Source of the DNA: JAVBQB01 sp031549265
Lineage (GTDB): Bacteria > Bacillota > Clostridia > Oscillospirales > JAVBQB01
Assembly: GCA_031549265.1 (NCBI GenBank)
Contig: JAVBQB010000002.1
Span: 310,001 to 374,000, forward strand
DNA length: 64,000 nucleotides
Direction: 5' to 3'
Part shown: piece by piece, positions 53,496-61,867 of the stretch
Position numbering within the stretch: position 1 is the stretch's first letter
How the letters are laid out: each line of letters opens with the position of its first letter
Made by a program: the position numbers and the translations under genes
The notes under the pieces: generated by a model
Database searches by the model: none
What the model saw: the letters and a program-made list of their open reading frames with translations, nothing else
What the model was told of the DNA's origin: nothing

Positions 53496-55145
53496 ATGAG
53501 CAAGACGGTAATTGTCGGCGGAGTCGCCGGCGGCGCTTCCGCGGCAGCCAGACTGCGCAGACTGGACGAACACCGCGAGATAGTGATGTTCGAGCGCGGC
53601 AAATTCATCTCGTTTGCCAATTGCGGCATGCCATATTATATAGGCAGGACAATCACGCGCAGAGAGGCGCTGACGCTGCAGTCGCCCGCGAGCTTCAAAG
53701 CGCGGTTTAACGTCGATGTCCGCGTACAGTGCGAGGTCATGGCTCTGAACGCGCCGGACAAGAGCGTTACGGTGCGAGACCTTGCAACCGGAGAGACATA
53801 TACCGAGAGCTACGACACGCTGATACTGTCGCCGGGAGCCGCTCCGATAAGGCCTCCGATTGACGGGCTGGACAGCTTCGGCGTATTCACTGTGCGGACG
53901 CTGGAGGACACGTTCGCGTTGAAGCAGTTCATCGACTCCGAGACGCCGAGGGCGGCGGTTGTGGTCGGAGGAGGCTTTATCGGCGTTGAAATGGCCGAGA
54001 ATCTCGCCGAACTCGGTATGGAGGTGACGATCGTCCTGAATGACGACCACCTCATTCCGCCGCTGGACTACGATATGGCGTGCGACCTGCACCGACACAT
54101 CCGCGACAAGGGCGTAGACATCCTCTTTGACTCGGCGGTCGAATCCGTAGCGCATAACGGGAGCGTGCTGAAACTGCGCGTAAACGGCCGCGAGCTCCCT
54201 GCCGATCTTGTCATTATGGCGGTCGGAGTCGCGCCGGAGAATACGCTCGCCATGCAGGCGGGACTGGAAACCGGTTTGCGCGGTGCTATAGTTGTCGACA
54301 ACCGGATGCGCACGTCCGACCCGGACATTTTTGCCGTCGGCGACGTCGTGACGTCAAGGGACATCGTTACCGGTTCGTCGGTTTATATTCCGCTGGCGGG
54401 GCCGGCCAACAGGCAGGGACGCGTCGCCGCCGATGTCATCGCCGGGCTGGACAGCGTGTTTGACGGCGTGCAGGGCTCCTCCGTAATCAAATGCTTTGAC
54501 CTCACCGCCGCGACCACCGGCATCAACGAGCGGACGGCGCGCGCCGCCGGTATCGACTATGAAAAGTCGTTCACCTATTCGGCGGGACACGCGACATATT
54601 ACCCCGGCGCCGAGCAGATGTCGGTCAAGTTGATTTTCGAAAAGGCGGGGGGGCGGCTACTCGGAGCGCAGATAGTAGGCGGAGGGGGCGTTGACAAGCG
54701 CTGCGACGTGCTGGCGACGGCAATACGGGCCGGTATGACGGTCTATGATCTGACCAAACTCGAGCTTTGTTACGCGCCGCCATACTCGTCGGCAAAGGAT
54801 CCGGTCAATATGGCGGGCTTTGTGGCCGAGAACATATTAAAAGGCATAACCGAGGTTTTCCACTGGCACGACGTTGCCGAACTTCCGCGTGACGGCAGCG
54901 TGACGCTGCTTGATATCAGGACGACGGGTGAATTTGCGCGCGGATCAATAGACGGCTTTATCAACATTCCGGTTGACTCGTTGCGCGATAATCTCGGCAA
55001 ACTGGATAAATCCAAGCCCGTCTACGTTACCTGCCAGGTGGGGCTTCGCGGGCACGTGGCCTGCCGGATACTGGCGCAGAACGGATTCCAGTGCCTGAAC
55101 CTCTCCGGAGGCTACCGGTTGTACAGTGGCGTGACATCACGCTGA
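53496..55145 (+). CDS. CoA-disulfide reductase-like flavoprotein with rhodanese domain
   Basis: 549 residues. FAD-binding VIVGGVAGGASAAARLRR, active-site Cys43 in FANCGMPYY (the single-Cys class that includes CoA-disulfide reductase and NADH oxidase), NAD-binding VVVGGGFIGVEMAENL, and FAD-binding IFAVGDVV. A dimerisation domain (about 330-445) precedes a C-terminal rhodanese domain with Cys513 in TCQVGLRGH. CDR-rhodanese fusions reduce CoA disulfide, CoA persulfide or polysulfide. The natural substrate here is inferred to be a low-molecular-weight disulfide or persulfide. Monocistronic, ATG with AGGCGGGG upstream. Confidence 0.93.
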   Translation: MSKTVIVGGVAGGASAAARLRRLDEHREIVMFERGKFISFANCGMPYYIGRTITRREALTLQSPASFKARFNVDVRVQCEVMALNAPDKSVTVRDLATGETYTESYDTLILSPGAAPIRPPIDGLDSFGVFTVRTLEDTFALKQFIDSETPRAAVVVGGGFIGVEMAENLAELGMEVTIVLNDDHLIPPLDYDMACDLHRHIRDKGVDILFDSAVESVAHNGSVLKLRVNGRELPADLVIMAVGVAPENTLAMQAGLETGLRGAIVVDNRMRTSDPDIFAVGDVVTSRDIVTGSSVYIPLAGPANRQGRVAADVIAGLDSVFDGVQGSSVIKCFDLTAATTGINERTARAAGIDYEKSFTYSAGHATYYPGAEQMSVKLIFEKAGGRLLGAQIVGGGGVDKRCDVLATAIRAGMTVYDLTKLELCYAPPYSSAKDPVNMAGFVAENILKGITEVFHWHDVAELPRDGSVTLLDIRTTGEFARGSIDGFINIPVDSLRDNLGKLDKSKPVYVTCQVGLRGHVACRILAQNGFQCLNLSGGYRLYSGVTSR

Positions 55146-55300
55146 CTGATGGGTGAAATATTGCCGGTCGCGGCTGCCGGCAGCGAAGTTTGCGGCTAAT
55201 TTGCCAGTTAACGGTGCCCTGTGTAAAGATTTCGTATAATCCAAAACCTGTAAGGCAATAATAGTTAGGAAAATATTTGTTTCCAAAGGATGTATCCAAG

Positions 55301-55597
55301 ATGTTTACAAAGGGATTGGATTGCTTTGTCAAAGGTTTGTCGCGCCGTGTCGTTATTGTACGGCCCCAGGAGAATAAGATCTTCGAACAGGCGATATTTA
55401 TCATACGAGAAGGCGTAACCAGCGGAGGCGTCAGCGCGGACGAGGTTGTTCGCGAGGCCCGCCGCACCGCGGACAGCGTCGCGCACACGTCGGCCAAGGC
55501 TCGCGGACTGCGGAGGTATTATCCTATCCTGTTTGCCGCGGGGGGAGCCGGATTTACCGGACTGATCTGGCTGATTACGTCGCTGGTTTGCCGCTGA
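55301..55597 (+). CDS. Small membrane-anchored hypothetical protein
   Basis: 98 residues, no recognised domain. A basic N-terminal half (MFTKGLDCFVKGLSRRVVIV, EQAIFIIREG) is followed by a helical segment (SADEVVREARRTADS) and one C-terminal membrane helix (ILFAAGGAGFTGLIWLITSL). I think similar short proteins starting with this RRVVIVRP-type segment occur in other Clostridia, but cannot name a family. ATG 55301 with AAAGGA ten bases upstream. Its own promoter is likely near TATAAT just before 55250. A strong stem-loop follows. Confidence 0.7.
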   Translation: MFTKGLDCFVKGLSRRVVIVRPQENKIFEQAIFIIREGVTSGGVSADEVVREARRTADSVAHTSAKARGLRRYYPILFAAGGAGFTGLIWLITSLVCR

Positions 55598-55645
55598 CTG
55601 CGGACGGGCGGAGTACCCCGGATCGCTGTAAAAAAACAACTCGCG

Positions 55646-55678
55646 AAACCCCTGGAACTGCCACAGTTCCAGGGGTTT
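55646..55678. terminator. Strong stem-loop after the small membrane protein gene
   Basis: Perfect 14-bp stem AAACCCCTGGAACT / AGTTCCAGGGGTTT with a 5-base loop. The 3' arm ends in TTT on the plus strand, and a T7 run follows on the minus strand, so it could act in both directions. Confidence 0.75.
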
Positions 55679-55682
55679 ATTG

Positions 55683-55745
55683 CTTGAGAAGGATAACGGA
55701 ATCGTACCGCTGCTGTATTATAAAGCCACATTGGACGACATCGTG
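55683..55745 (-). pseudogene. tRNA-like remnant
   Basis: On the minus strand CAGCGGTACGATTCCGTTA (55694-55712) matches the T arm of the nearby tRNA-Val at 18 of 19 positions. The T-loop has TAC instead of TTC. Upstream lies an anticodon-arm-like TGTG...TACA helix. There is no recognisable D arm, the acceptor stem does not pair and CCA is changed. Probably a decayed partial tRNA; chance similarity is possible. Confidence 0.35.
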
Positions 55746-55801
55746 TCTTGATTAATTACCGGGTGATTGCCGGGATTTTAGAAAAGCAAACCAAACCGCG
55801 G

Positions 55802-56011
55802 TCATATCAGATTTTTCGCCTGTCCAGCACTGTCGCCAATGCCAGGCTGAGCCGCAGCGCCGCATTCTCTCGCGGCAGCAAGCGTGGCGAGCGTATCGCC
55901 GAACTGAGTCGCGGCAGCGGCCAGAAGCGCCGCCTCGTCCGGCGACAGCTTATCGGAGATAGCCACGGCCAGCGCCGTGATGGACAACACCAAACCCTCG
56001 GGGCAGCGCAT
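55802..56011 (-). CDS. Small DUF6774-like protein
   Basis: 69 residues: MRCPEGLVLSITALAVAIS, then LSPDEAALLAAAATQFGDTLATLAA and a short polar tail. The pattern 'LS-x-x-E-x-x-LLAA-x-x-TQ-x-GDTLATIA' matches, from memory, the DUF6774 family of small Clostridia proteins of unknown function. The clear ribosome binding site GAGGTGAT lies upstream of ATG 56011. It lies between two transcription terminators and looks monocistronic. Confidence 0.7.
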   Translation of the reverse strand: MRCPEGLVLSITALAVAISDKLSPDEAALLAAAATQFGDTLATLAAARECGAAAQPGIGDSAGQAKNLI

Positions 56012-56254
56012 AAAATCACCTCAGTTCAGTATATGAGGCCGGTGCCGAAAGGGTCTTGAAAAAGAATGAACGCGTCGGGAATAAGCGGAAAGCGTCTAGG
56101 TTTCGCAAAATTGGTTTTCGAGGCAGGCAGAACGATGTCCCGCGTTCGCGGCGGATTCCCGGCTTTTGCGTACCGGATGTGTCATGCAATAATCCAAAAA
56201 GTCCATTTCTATTGAGAGCAATATGTGAAAACGCTGTCTGAATTTTGGGCACAA

Positions 56255-56288
56255 AAAAGCCTTAGAGTATTGCAACTCTAAGGCTTTT
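56255..56288 (-). terminator. Terminator of tRNA-Val
   Basis: Perfect 14-bp stem AAAAGCCTTAGAGT / ACTCTAAGGCTTTT, 6-base loop, followed on the minus strand by TT and GTGCCC after the T-rich arm. Confidence 0.85.
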
Positions 56289-56291
56289 ATC

Positions 56292-56367
56292 TGGTGGACG
56301 CTAACGGAATCGAACCGCTGACCATTCGCACGTCAAGCGAATGCTCTACCAGCTGAGCTAAGCGTCC
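56292..56367 (-). tRNA. tRNA-Val (anticodon GAC)
   Basis: 76-base cloverleaf. Acceptor GGACGCT/AGCGTCC, D arm GCTCAGCTGGTAGAGC, anticodon stem TTCGC/GCGAA with loop TTGACGT (anticodon GAC), T arm AGCGGTTCGATTCCGTT, discriminator A and encoded CCA. A consensus promoter lies 21 bases upstream. Confidence 0.97.
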
Positions 56368-56387
56368 ATGGTGCTTATCCTCTATTA

Positions 56388-56415
56388 ATTATAGTCATAG
56401 CGAGACAAATGTCAA
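56388..56415 (-). promoter_or_regulatory. Promoter of tRNA-Val
   Basis: Minus strand TTGACA (56410-56415), a 16-base spacer and TATAAT (56388-56393), both perfect hexamers. Confidence 0.75.
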
Positions 56416-56577
56416 GCATTTTCTTGCTGTTTACGAAAAAACGTAATCGGATACCAAGGTCAGGCATTTAAAAACGACAATCAACGAAACATGCGCCGCA
56501 AAGCGCAGTCAAAACAGCGGCGCAACTCAGGCTGCGGGAACGCGAACAGATGAACGCCGGCGTCAGGCTTAGGTCGG

Positions 56578-57252
56578 TTAGCGGTAATTATTGTCGCGCC
56601 GTTCGTACTTGCGCACCGGGGCTTCCTTTTCGGCCTCTTCCGACGCCGTGCGTACGGCTTCGAAAAACAAAATGCCGATAATCCGGTCGCCGTCGCCGCA
56701 ACGCCCGGCAAAGCCTTTGCTCATCTGGATGCCGGCAAGGCACGCGTTTGACATGATCGTTTGCCGCTGTTCGCGCGACTTAGTGGTTTTCATTTGCAGT
56801 TTAACCTGGTCGCCGAACTGTTTGGCCGTTTCGGCGGCCTTCAGCAGATCCGGGTTCTTTTTTTTCAGAAATTCCAACTCGCCCGCCGATAATACCTCGC
56901 CGCGGGCAATTTTCATCGCGATGGATTCAACATCAAGGCCGTTGAAGTGCGAATCGCGGAACTCATTTACGATTTTCCATATCGCGTCCGCGTATGTGCC
57001 GGTCTTGACTTCTTTATCGTACTTTTCCGGATTTTTCAGATAGTCCTCATATTGAGTCAGCTTGTCTTTCATCCAATCGCTGAATTCACGCCGGTTCATC
57101 GAGCGCTGCGAGCCAGCCTCGGAAATAGTCACGGTGTCACTGTGGCGAAACTGTGCTGAAACGGACAGCGCCTGCGCCAGAGCCTTGCCCGGAGTTGACT
57201 TTGATCGGTTATTTGCAATGTACGGATTGTAAGCGGGCGGCTGTATTCTCAT
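56578..57252 (-). CDS. Hypothetical soluble helical protein
   Basis: 224 residues, not recognised. The N-terminus is Pro/Asn-rich and probably disordered (MRIQPPAYNPYIANNRSK), followed by SDTVTISEAGSQRS, a motif shape also seen near the N-terminus of some flagellar proteins and FlgM. A long helical domain (65-200) contains WMKDKLTQYEDYLKNPEKY and ELEFLKKKNPDLLKAAETAK, and the tail is basic and Arg-rich. No signal peptide or membrane span. ATG 57252 with GGGGG upstream; the longer frame to 57288 lacks a site. Monocistronic between tRNA-Val and the phosphosugar mutase. A secreted or flagellum-linked role is speculative. Confidence 0.7.
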   Translation of the reverse strand: MRIQPPAYNPYIANNRSKSTPGKALAQALSVSAQFRHSDTVTISEAGSQRSMNRREFSDWMKDKLTQYEDYLKNPEKYDKEVKTGTYADAIWKIVNEFRDSHFNGLDVESIAMKIARGEVLSAGELEFLKKKNPDLLKAAETAKQFGDQVKLQMKTTKSREQRQTIMSNACLAGIQMSKGFAGRCGDGDRIIGILFFEAVRTASEEAEKEAPVRKYERRDNNYR

Positions 57253-57440
57253 GCGGCATCCCCCTTCCGGCAAAACATTTCTTAACATCTAATATCGGAA
57301 GAATTGGAAAATAATTTAGCTTAAAACGTCAATTATCTCAAAAATAGCCAAATTATCAACAGAATTTTGGGTTGAATTAAAAACCGACAGCGGAGTTTGA
57401 CCCCGCCGCCGGTATAATGTACGGTTATGACTAAGCGGAA

Positions 57441-59171
57441 TCACTCCTGTTTGAGTGACAGCGCGAATTGTTTGTACTTCTCGACGTTGCGGACGGACTG
57501 CTCGTGCGAATCGCCGCGCGTGAGGACGTATACTTTGATTTTTGGCTCGGTTCCCGACGGGCGGACGATAAAGCGCGTGCGGTCGGCCAGCTCAAAGCTG
57601 AGTACGTTGGAGCCCTTGAGCTCCATATCGCTCGCGGACATGTCGGATAGCTTTATCGATTTACCCGAGAGGTAGTCGCGCACTTCCAAAACGGGAACGC
57701 CGCAGATCTCTTTCGGGGGAGCGCCGCGCAGGTCGCTCATCAGCGACTTCATTTTCATCAGTCCGTCGATGCCGGGCATTACCAGGTTGACAGTCTCCTC
57801 GAGATAATTGCCGTATTGGGCGAAAAGCCGCTGGAGCGCGCCGTACAGGGTTATGCCCTGCAAGCTGTAGACAGCCGCCATTTCGGCGATCAGCATAGAA
57901 GCCACGACAGCGTCCTTGTCGCGCGCCTGGTCGCCGATCAGATAGCCGTACGACTCCTCGTAGGCCATAATAAATTTGCGTTTGCCCTCGCGCTCAAGCC
58001 TGCCGATGATTTCGGCCATGAATTTGAAGCCGGTGAACGAATCGATGACTTCAACGTTATGGGGGGCGGCCACCGCGCGCGCCATCTCGGTAGTGACAAT
58101 TGTCTTGATGGCGACGGGGTACTCGGGCATCGTGCCCTTTTGCTTGCGGGCGTTTATGATATAGTCCAGCAGGAGAACGCCGGTCTGATTGCCGGAGATT
58201 GTGACGTATTCGCCAGCATCGTCGCGGACAATTATGCCAACCCGGTCGGCATCGGGGTCGGTGCCGATTATCAGGTCGCAGTTTTCCTCGCGGGCGATTT
58301 CGATAGCCCGTGTGAAGCCCTCTTTGTCCTCGGGATTGGGACTCTTGACAGTGGGGAAGTTGCCGTCCACAATCATCTGCTCCGGAACGCATATAATTTG
58401 TTTGAGACCGAGGCGTTTAAGTATCTCGGGAACAAGTTTGTGTCCGGTGCCGTGAAACGGAGTGTATACAACCTTGAAGGAGTCGGAGGCCGAAGCGACC
58501 GCGTCCCTGTTGATCGATTGCGCAATTACCTGGTCGAGGTACTCCTCGTCCGTTTCGTCGCCGAGAATGGTCAGCCTGCCGGAATCCAGCGCGGCTTGGT
58601 AGGGCATGGTTTTGATGCCGGTAAATATGTCGATGCCCGCGATGGTCTTGGCGACCACGTCCGCGTGGGCGGGCGGGAGCTGAGCGCCGTCCGACCAGTA
58701 GACCTTAAAGCCGTTGTATTCGCGCGGGTTGTGGCTGGCGGTGATGTTGATGCCGGACATGCATCTGTAGCGGCGAATCGCAAACGAAAGCTCCGGCGTT
58801 GGACGGAGCGACTCAAACAGCCGCACCCTGATTCCGTTGGCGACCAGCACGCAGGCCGCTTCCTGCGCGAATTGCTCGCTCCCGATCCTGCAGTCGTAAC
58901 AAATGGCCACGCCGCGGTCGCACGCCTCCGGCCCCTCGCTGATAATCAGCTCAGCGAGGCCCTGCGTGGTGTGGCGGACGACGTGGACGTTCATCCGGTT
59001 GATGCCGGGGCCCATGGTGCCGCGCAATCCGGCGGTGCCGAACTCAAGCGGGGCATAAAAGCAGTTTTCGATCGCCACCGGGTCTCCCGCTATGCTTTTC
59101 AAGTACTCCAGCTCGTTGTCGGCCAGCGCGTTGCTGTTTATCCACTTGTTATACTCTTCCATGTAAGTCAT
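57441..59171 (-). CDS. Phosphoglucomutase/phosphomannomutase (PgcA-like)
   Basis: 576 residues of the alpha-D-phosphohexomutase superfamily: FGTAGLRGTMGPGINRMN, the phosphoserine loop ITASHNPREYNG, metal loop GTDPDADRVGI, sugar-binding AYEESYGYL and phosphate-binding RPSGTEPKIK. Length and the GLRGTMG block fit the PgcA-type phosphoglucomutase, which makes glucose-1-phosphate for glycolipid and wall-polymer synthesis. All catalytic loops are intact, unlike the mutase half of the fusion protein at 50.9-53.3 kb. ATG 59171 with GGAGG eight bases upstream. Confidence 0.95.
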   Translation of the reverse strand: MTYMEEYNKWINSNALADNELEYLKSIAGDPVAIENCFYAPLEFGTAGLRGTMGPGINRMNVHVVRHTTQGLAELIISEGPEACDRGVAICYDCRIGSEQFAQEAACVLVANGIRVRLFESLRPTPELSFAIRRYRCMSGINITASHNPREYNGFKVYWSDGAQLPPAHADVVAKTIAGIDIFTGIKTMPYQAALDSGRLTILGDETDEEYLDQVIAQSINRDAVASASDSFKVVYTPFHGTGHKLVPEILKRLGLKQIICVPEQMIVDGNFPTVKSPNPEDKEGFTRAIEIAREENCDLIIGTDPDADRVGIIVRDDAGEYVTISGNQTGVLLLDYIINARKQKGTMPEYPVAIKTIVTTEMARAVAAPHNVEVIDSFTGFKFMAEIIGRLEREGKRKFIMAYEESYGYLIGDQARDKDAVVASMLIAEMAAVYSLQGITLYGALQRLFAQYGNYLEETVNLVMPGIDGLMKMKSLMSDLRGAPPKEICGVPVLEVRDYLSGKSIKLSDMSASDMELKGSNVLSFELADRTRFIVRPSGTEPKIKVYVLTRGDSHEQSVRNVEKYKQFALSLKQE

Positions 59172-59231
59172 GTAAAAATCCTCCGTTTCTCCCGTAAAAA
59201 TAATTTCTCGTCCGGGAGGTATCGAGAAAAT

Positions 59232-59816
59232 CTATAAAGGCTGATTGCCCGTCATTTCAAAAAGCAATTGCTCGGCTTTGTCTATATCGGACTCGGGGAC
59301 GAGGATTCTGAATTTCGCGCTGCCGTTCTGCCTGCCCGATGGCTGAAGCACGACCGACACGCCTCTGGCGCGGAGCTCCGACTCAATGCGCTGGGAAAAT
59401 AATCCGTCATCCTCCGAGGTCAGCAAAATGAGGCGCTGGCCGTCTGTTTCGACAATATCGCAATCGGCGTGCAGACCGTGTTTTTGCAGCAGGCCAAGAG
59501 CGAAGTCGTATTCGCCGTCTTCAATGTAGAGGTCACAGCCGTTTTCGGGGAAACCGCCGGGACTGCCCGCCGTTTCCGGAAAGACGCTGCCAAGCTCCAC
59601 ATATTCGTAAACTACGCCGTTTTGGTTAAGTATATACCGAAATCTCCAAAAATCAGAAGATATGTCAAAATGGGCAAAGTATCGGTAAGCGGCCGCAAAA
59701 GGCCGGTCTCCGCGCGAAAAGTCCATCGCCATGCTGTCAACCAGATCGCAGCCGCAGTCTGAGCAGACAGAAAAACCCGCGCGGTATTCAAATTTGCATA
59801 CAGGACACCACGGCAA
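59232..59816 (-). CDS. Zinc-ribbon protein with DUF2007-like domains
   Basis: 194 residues. An N-terminal zinc ribbon, WCPVCKFEYR...CSDCGCDL (four Cys), precedes two similar alpha-beta units: residues 85-135 (NGCDLYIEDGEYDFALGLLQ) and 140-194 (KFRILVPESDIDKAEQLL). These resemble the small 'putative signal transducing protein' DUF2007 fold. Function unknown. The start is TTG 59816 with GGGAGG eight bases upstream; the ATG inside that site is in another frame and gives no sensible protein. It lies 19 bases downstream of rlmH, so co-transcription is likely. Confidence 0.75.
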   Translation of the reverse strand: MPWCPVCKFEYRAGFSVCSDCGCDLVDSMAMDFSRGDRPFAAAYRYFAHFDISSDFWRFRYILNQNGVVYEYVELGSVFPETAGSPGGFPENGCDLYIEDGEYDFALGLLQKHGLHADCDIVETDGQRLILLTSEDDGLFSQRIESELRARGVSVVLQPSGRQNGSAKFRILVPESDIDKAEQLLFEMTGNQPL

Positions 59817-59835
59817 CGGTTCATCCTCCCATAAG

Positions 59836-60318
59836 CTATTTATGGTATTTGCCGCCTCCCAGCAGGTTCAGGGAACGGTAAATCTGTTCCAGCAGCATGA
59901 CCCTCGCCAAATGGTGAGGGAAAGTCATTTTGGACATCGAGAGCAATAATCCGCCGAGGCTTTTAACAGAATGGTGCAGACCAAACGAACCGCCGATAAT
60001 AAAGCAGAGCCTGGACCGGCCGTCAACCGCGAGGCGTGATATCTTTTCGGCGAGCGCTTCGCTGGAAATACCGGAGCCCTCGACGCAAAGAGGGATAACA
60101 AAGGCAGACGGCGGTATCTTCGCGGCAATCTGTTTGGCTTCGCTTTCCAGCGCCGCCGTGATTTCAGCGTCCGAGGGGTCTGGCGGCAGCTTTGCTTCGG
60201 GCAGTTCAACCAGAGTCAGGACGCAATATGTGGTCAGCCGCCGGAGATATTCGCTCTGAGCATCCGAGAGATACTTCTCCTTGAGCTTTCCGACAGCGAT
60301 AATTGTTATATTAAGCAT
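59836..60318 (-). CDS. rlmH: 23S rRNA (pseudouridine1915-N3)-methyltransferase
   Basis: 160-residue SPOUT-class enzyme that methylates pseudouridine 1915 of 23S rRNA on the assembled ribosome. Diagnostic blocks: ITIIAVGKLKEKYL at the N-terminus, LCVEGSGISSEALAEKI, FIIGGSFGLHHSV (SAM-binding knot) and the invariant C-terminus HLARVMLLEQIYRSLNLLGGGKYHK in two parts. It is near the walR-walK-walHI-walJ locus in Bacillus, and it lies close to walHI here too. ATG 60318. Confidence 0.97.
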   Translation of the reverse strand: MLNITIIAVGKLKEKYLSDAQSEYLRRLTTYCVLTLVELPEAKLPPDPSDAEITAALESEAKQIAAKIPPSAFVIPLCVEGSGISSEALAEKISRLAVDGRSRLCFIIGGSFGLHHSVKSLGGLLLSMSKMTFPHHLARVMLLEQIYRSLNLLGGGKYHK

Positions 60319-60409
60319 ATAGTTTCCATAGTGATAAGTCGGAAATTAGGTTGAAAATTGGGCAGACCGCGGATTGCGGGCAAGGATTCGCAAAACGCAT
60401 AAAAACAGA

Positions 60410-60443
60410 ACGGCACAGCCTGCAAAATCAGGTGTGCCCGTTA
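60410..60443 (-). terminator. Terminator of murA
   Basis: Imperfect 13-14 bp stem (AACGGCACAGCCTG against CAGGTGTGCCCGTT, with a bulge), followed on the minus strand by CTGTTTTTATG. It lies 10 bases past the murA stop. Confidence 0.7.
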
Positions 60444-60453
60444 TAAATATTGT

Positions 60454-61743
60454 TCAGACGACTTCCTGGTAATCGACCGGGTCAGGTGTCTCAACCTTGG
60501 CAATATCCGCGCCAAGCTTGGTCAGCTTTTCGACAATGTTCTCGTACCCGCGCTCAACGTGATAAATATCCTCGATCTCAGAGGTTCCCCTGGCCGCAAG
60601 TGCGGCGATAATCATCGCGGCGCCCGCGCGTAGGTCGCAGGCCTTGACCGGCGCTCCCATCAGGGTGTCTACGCCTTCAATGACGGCGGTTTTGGCGTCC
60701 ACCGTGATTTTGGCGCCCATGCGCGACAGTTCGTCTACATACCTGTAACGGTTGTCCCACACGCTTTCGGTAATAATGCTTGTACCGCTGGCCATCGTCA
60801 GCACGACCGCGATCTGAGGCTGCATATCGGTCGGGAAACCGGGGTACGGCAGCGTCTTAACGTTTGCGCGCCCGATAGGTCCTGTCCGGCTGACCTCGAG
60901 GTAATCGTCAAACTCATCGATTCTGACGCCCATCTCGACCAGCTTTGCCGTGATGCACTCAAGATGCTTGGGAATAACGTTGTTGATCCTGATGCTGCCG
61001 CCGGTCGCGGCTACGGCGGTCATATATGTTCCCGCCTCGATCTGGTCAGGAATAATTGTATAAGTTCCTCCGCTGAGCCGCGACACTCCGCGAACCTTGA
61101 TTACGTCGGTTCCGGCGCCCCTGACATCGGCGCCCATAGAGCTGAGGAAGTTTGCGACATCAACGATGTGCGGCTCCTTCGCTGCGTTTTCAATAACCGT
61201 AAGGCCCTCGGCGAATACGGCTGCGAGCATAATATTAATCGTCGCGCCGACCGAAACGGTGTCCAGATAAATAGAAGCCCCGGTGAGTTTTGATTTAGCG
61301 CAGACGGTTACAACTCCGTTTTTCAGGTCGTCCTCCGCGCCGAGCATCCTAAAGCCCTTCAGGTGCTGGTCTATCGGGCGCTGGCCAAAGTCGCAGCCGC
61401 CCGGCAGAGGCACCTCGGCCCTTCCAAACCGGCCAAGCAGCGCCCCGACCAAATAGTAGGAGGCGCGGATTCTCCGCATCAGTTCGTAACTGGCGCGACC
61501 ATTGCGGACGGTGGAACCGTTAACCTCGATTGTAGTCGAGTTGACAAGACGAACCCCTGCGCCCATTTCGCGCATTATCTCCAGCAGATAGGTAACATCA
61601 CTGATTTGGGGTATATTTTCTATGCGGCAAATGCCGTCAACAAGCAAAGCGGCCGGGAGGATCGCGACTGCCGCGTTCTTCGCGCCACTGATTTCAACAT
61701 CGCCAAACAGCGGGTGGCCGCCGTTAATAACATACTTAACCAA
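60454..61743 (-). CDS. murA: UDP-N-acetylglucosamine 1-carboxyvinyltransferase
   Basis: 429 residues; first committed step of peptidoglycan synthesis. Lys22 in SGAKNAAVAILPA, active-site Cys117 in LPGGCDFGQRPIDQHL (fosfomycin-sensitive type), and PGFPTDMQPQ in the second domain. Start is TTG 61743 with GAGGTG upstream. Own promoter and terminator. It sits between the walI gene and rlmH, so the locus groups wall synthesis with the wall-stress regulator. Confidence 0.97.
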   Translation of the reverse strand: MVKYVINGGHPLFGDVEISGAKNAAVAILPAALLVDGICRIENIPQISDVTYLLEIMREMGAGVRLVNSTTIEVNGSTVRNGRASYELMRRIRASYYLVGALLGRFGRAEVPLPGGCDFGQRPIDQHLKGFRMLGAEDDLKNGVVTVCAKSKLTGASIYLDTVSVGATINIMLAAVFAEGLTVIENAAKEPHIVDVANFLSSMGADVRGAGTDVIKVRGVSRLSGGTYTIIPDQIEAGTYMTAVAATGGSIRINNVIPKHLECITAKLVEMGVRIDEFDDYLEVSRTGPIGRANVKTLPYPGFPTDMQPQIAVVLTMASGTSIITESVWDNRYRYVDELSRMGAKITVDAKTAVIEGVDTLMGAPVKACDLRAGAAMIIAALAARGTSEIEDIYHVERGYENIVEKLTKLGADIAKVETPDPVDYQEVV

Positions 61744-61780
61744 GGATGCACCTCGTAATTTTTTGTGATATGATTTGCGA

Positions 61781-61808
61781 ATTATATCACATAATTATGT
61801 AAAATCAA
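61781..61808 (-). promoter_or_regulatory. Promoter of murA with a palindrome in the spacer
   Basis: Minus strand TTGATT (61803-61808), a 16-base spacer and TATAAT (61781-61786) with upstream TGA. The spacer contains the perfect 12-base palindrome ACATAATTATGT (61789-61800), a plausible operator position. Confidence 0.5.
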
Positions 61809-61867
61809 ATAGATTTTTCTTCTCAAAGGTTTACAGAGTAATTACAAATGGGTGACGGAACTGTCTT

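Noticed and set aside
57816..59237. 473-codon open frame antisense to the phosphosugar mutase
   Set aside because: Shadow of a conserved enzyme with all catalytic motifs on the other strand.
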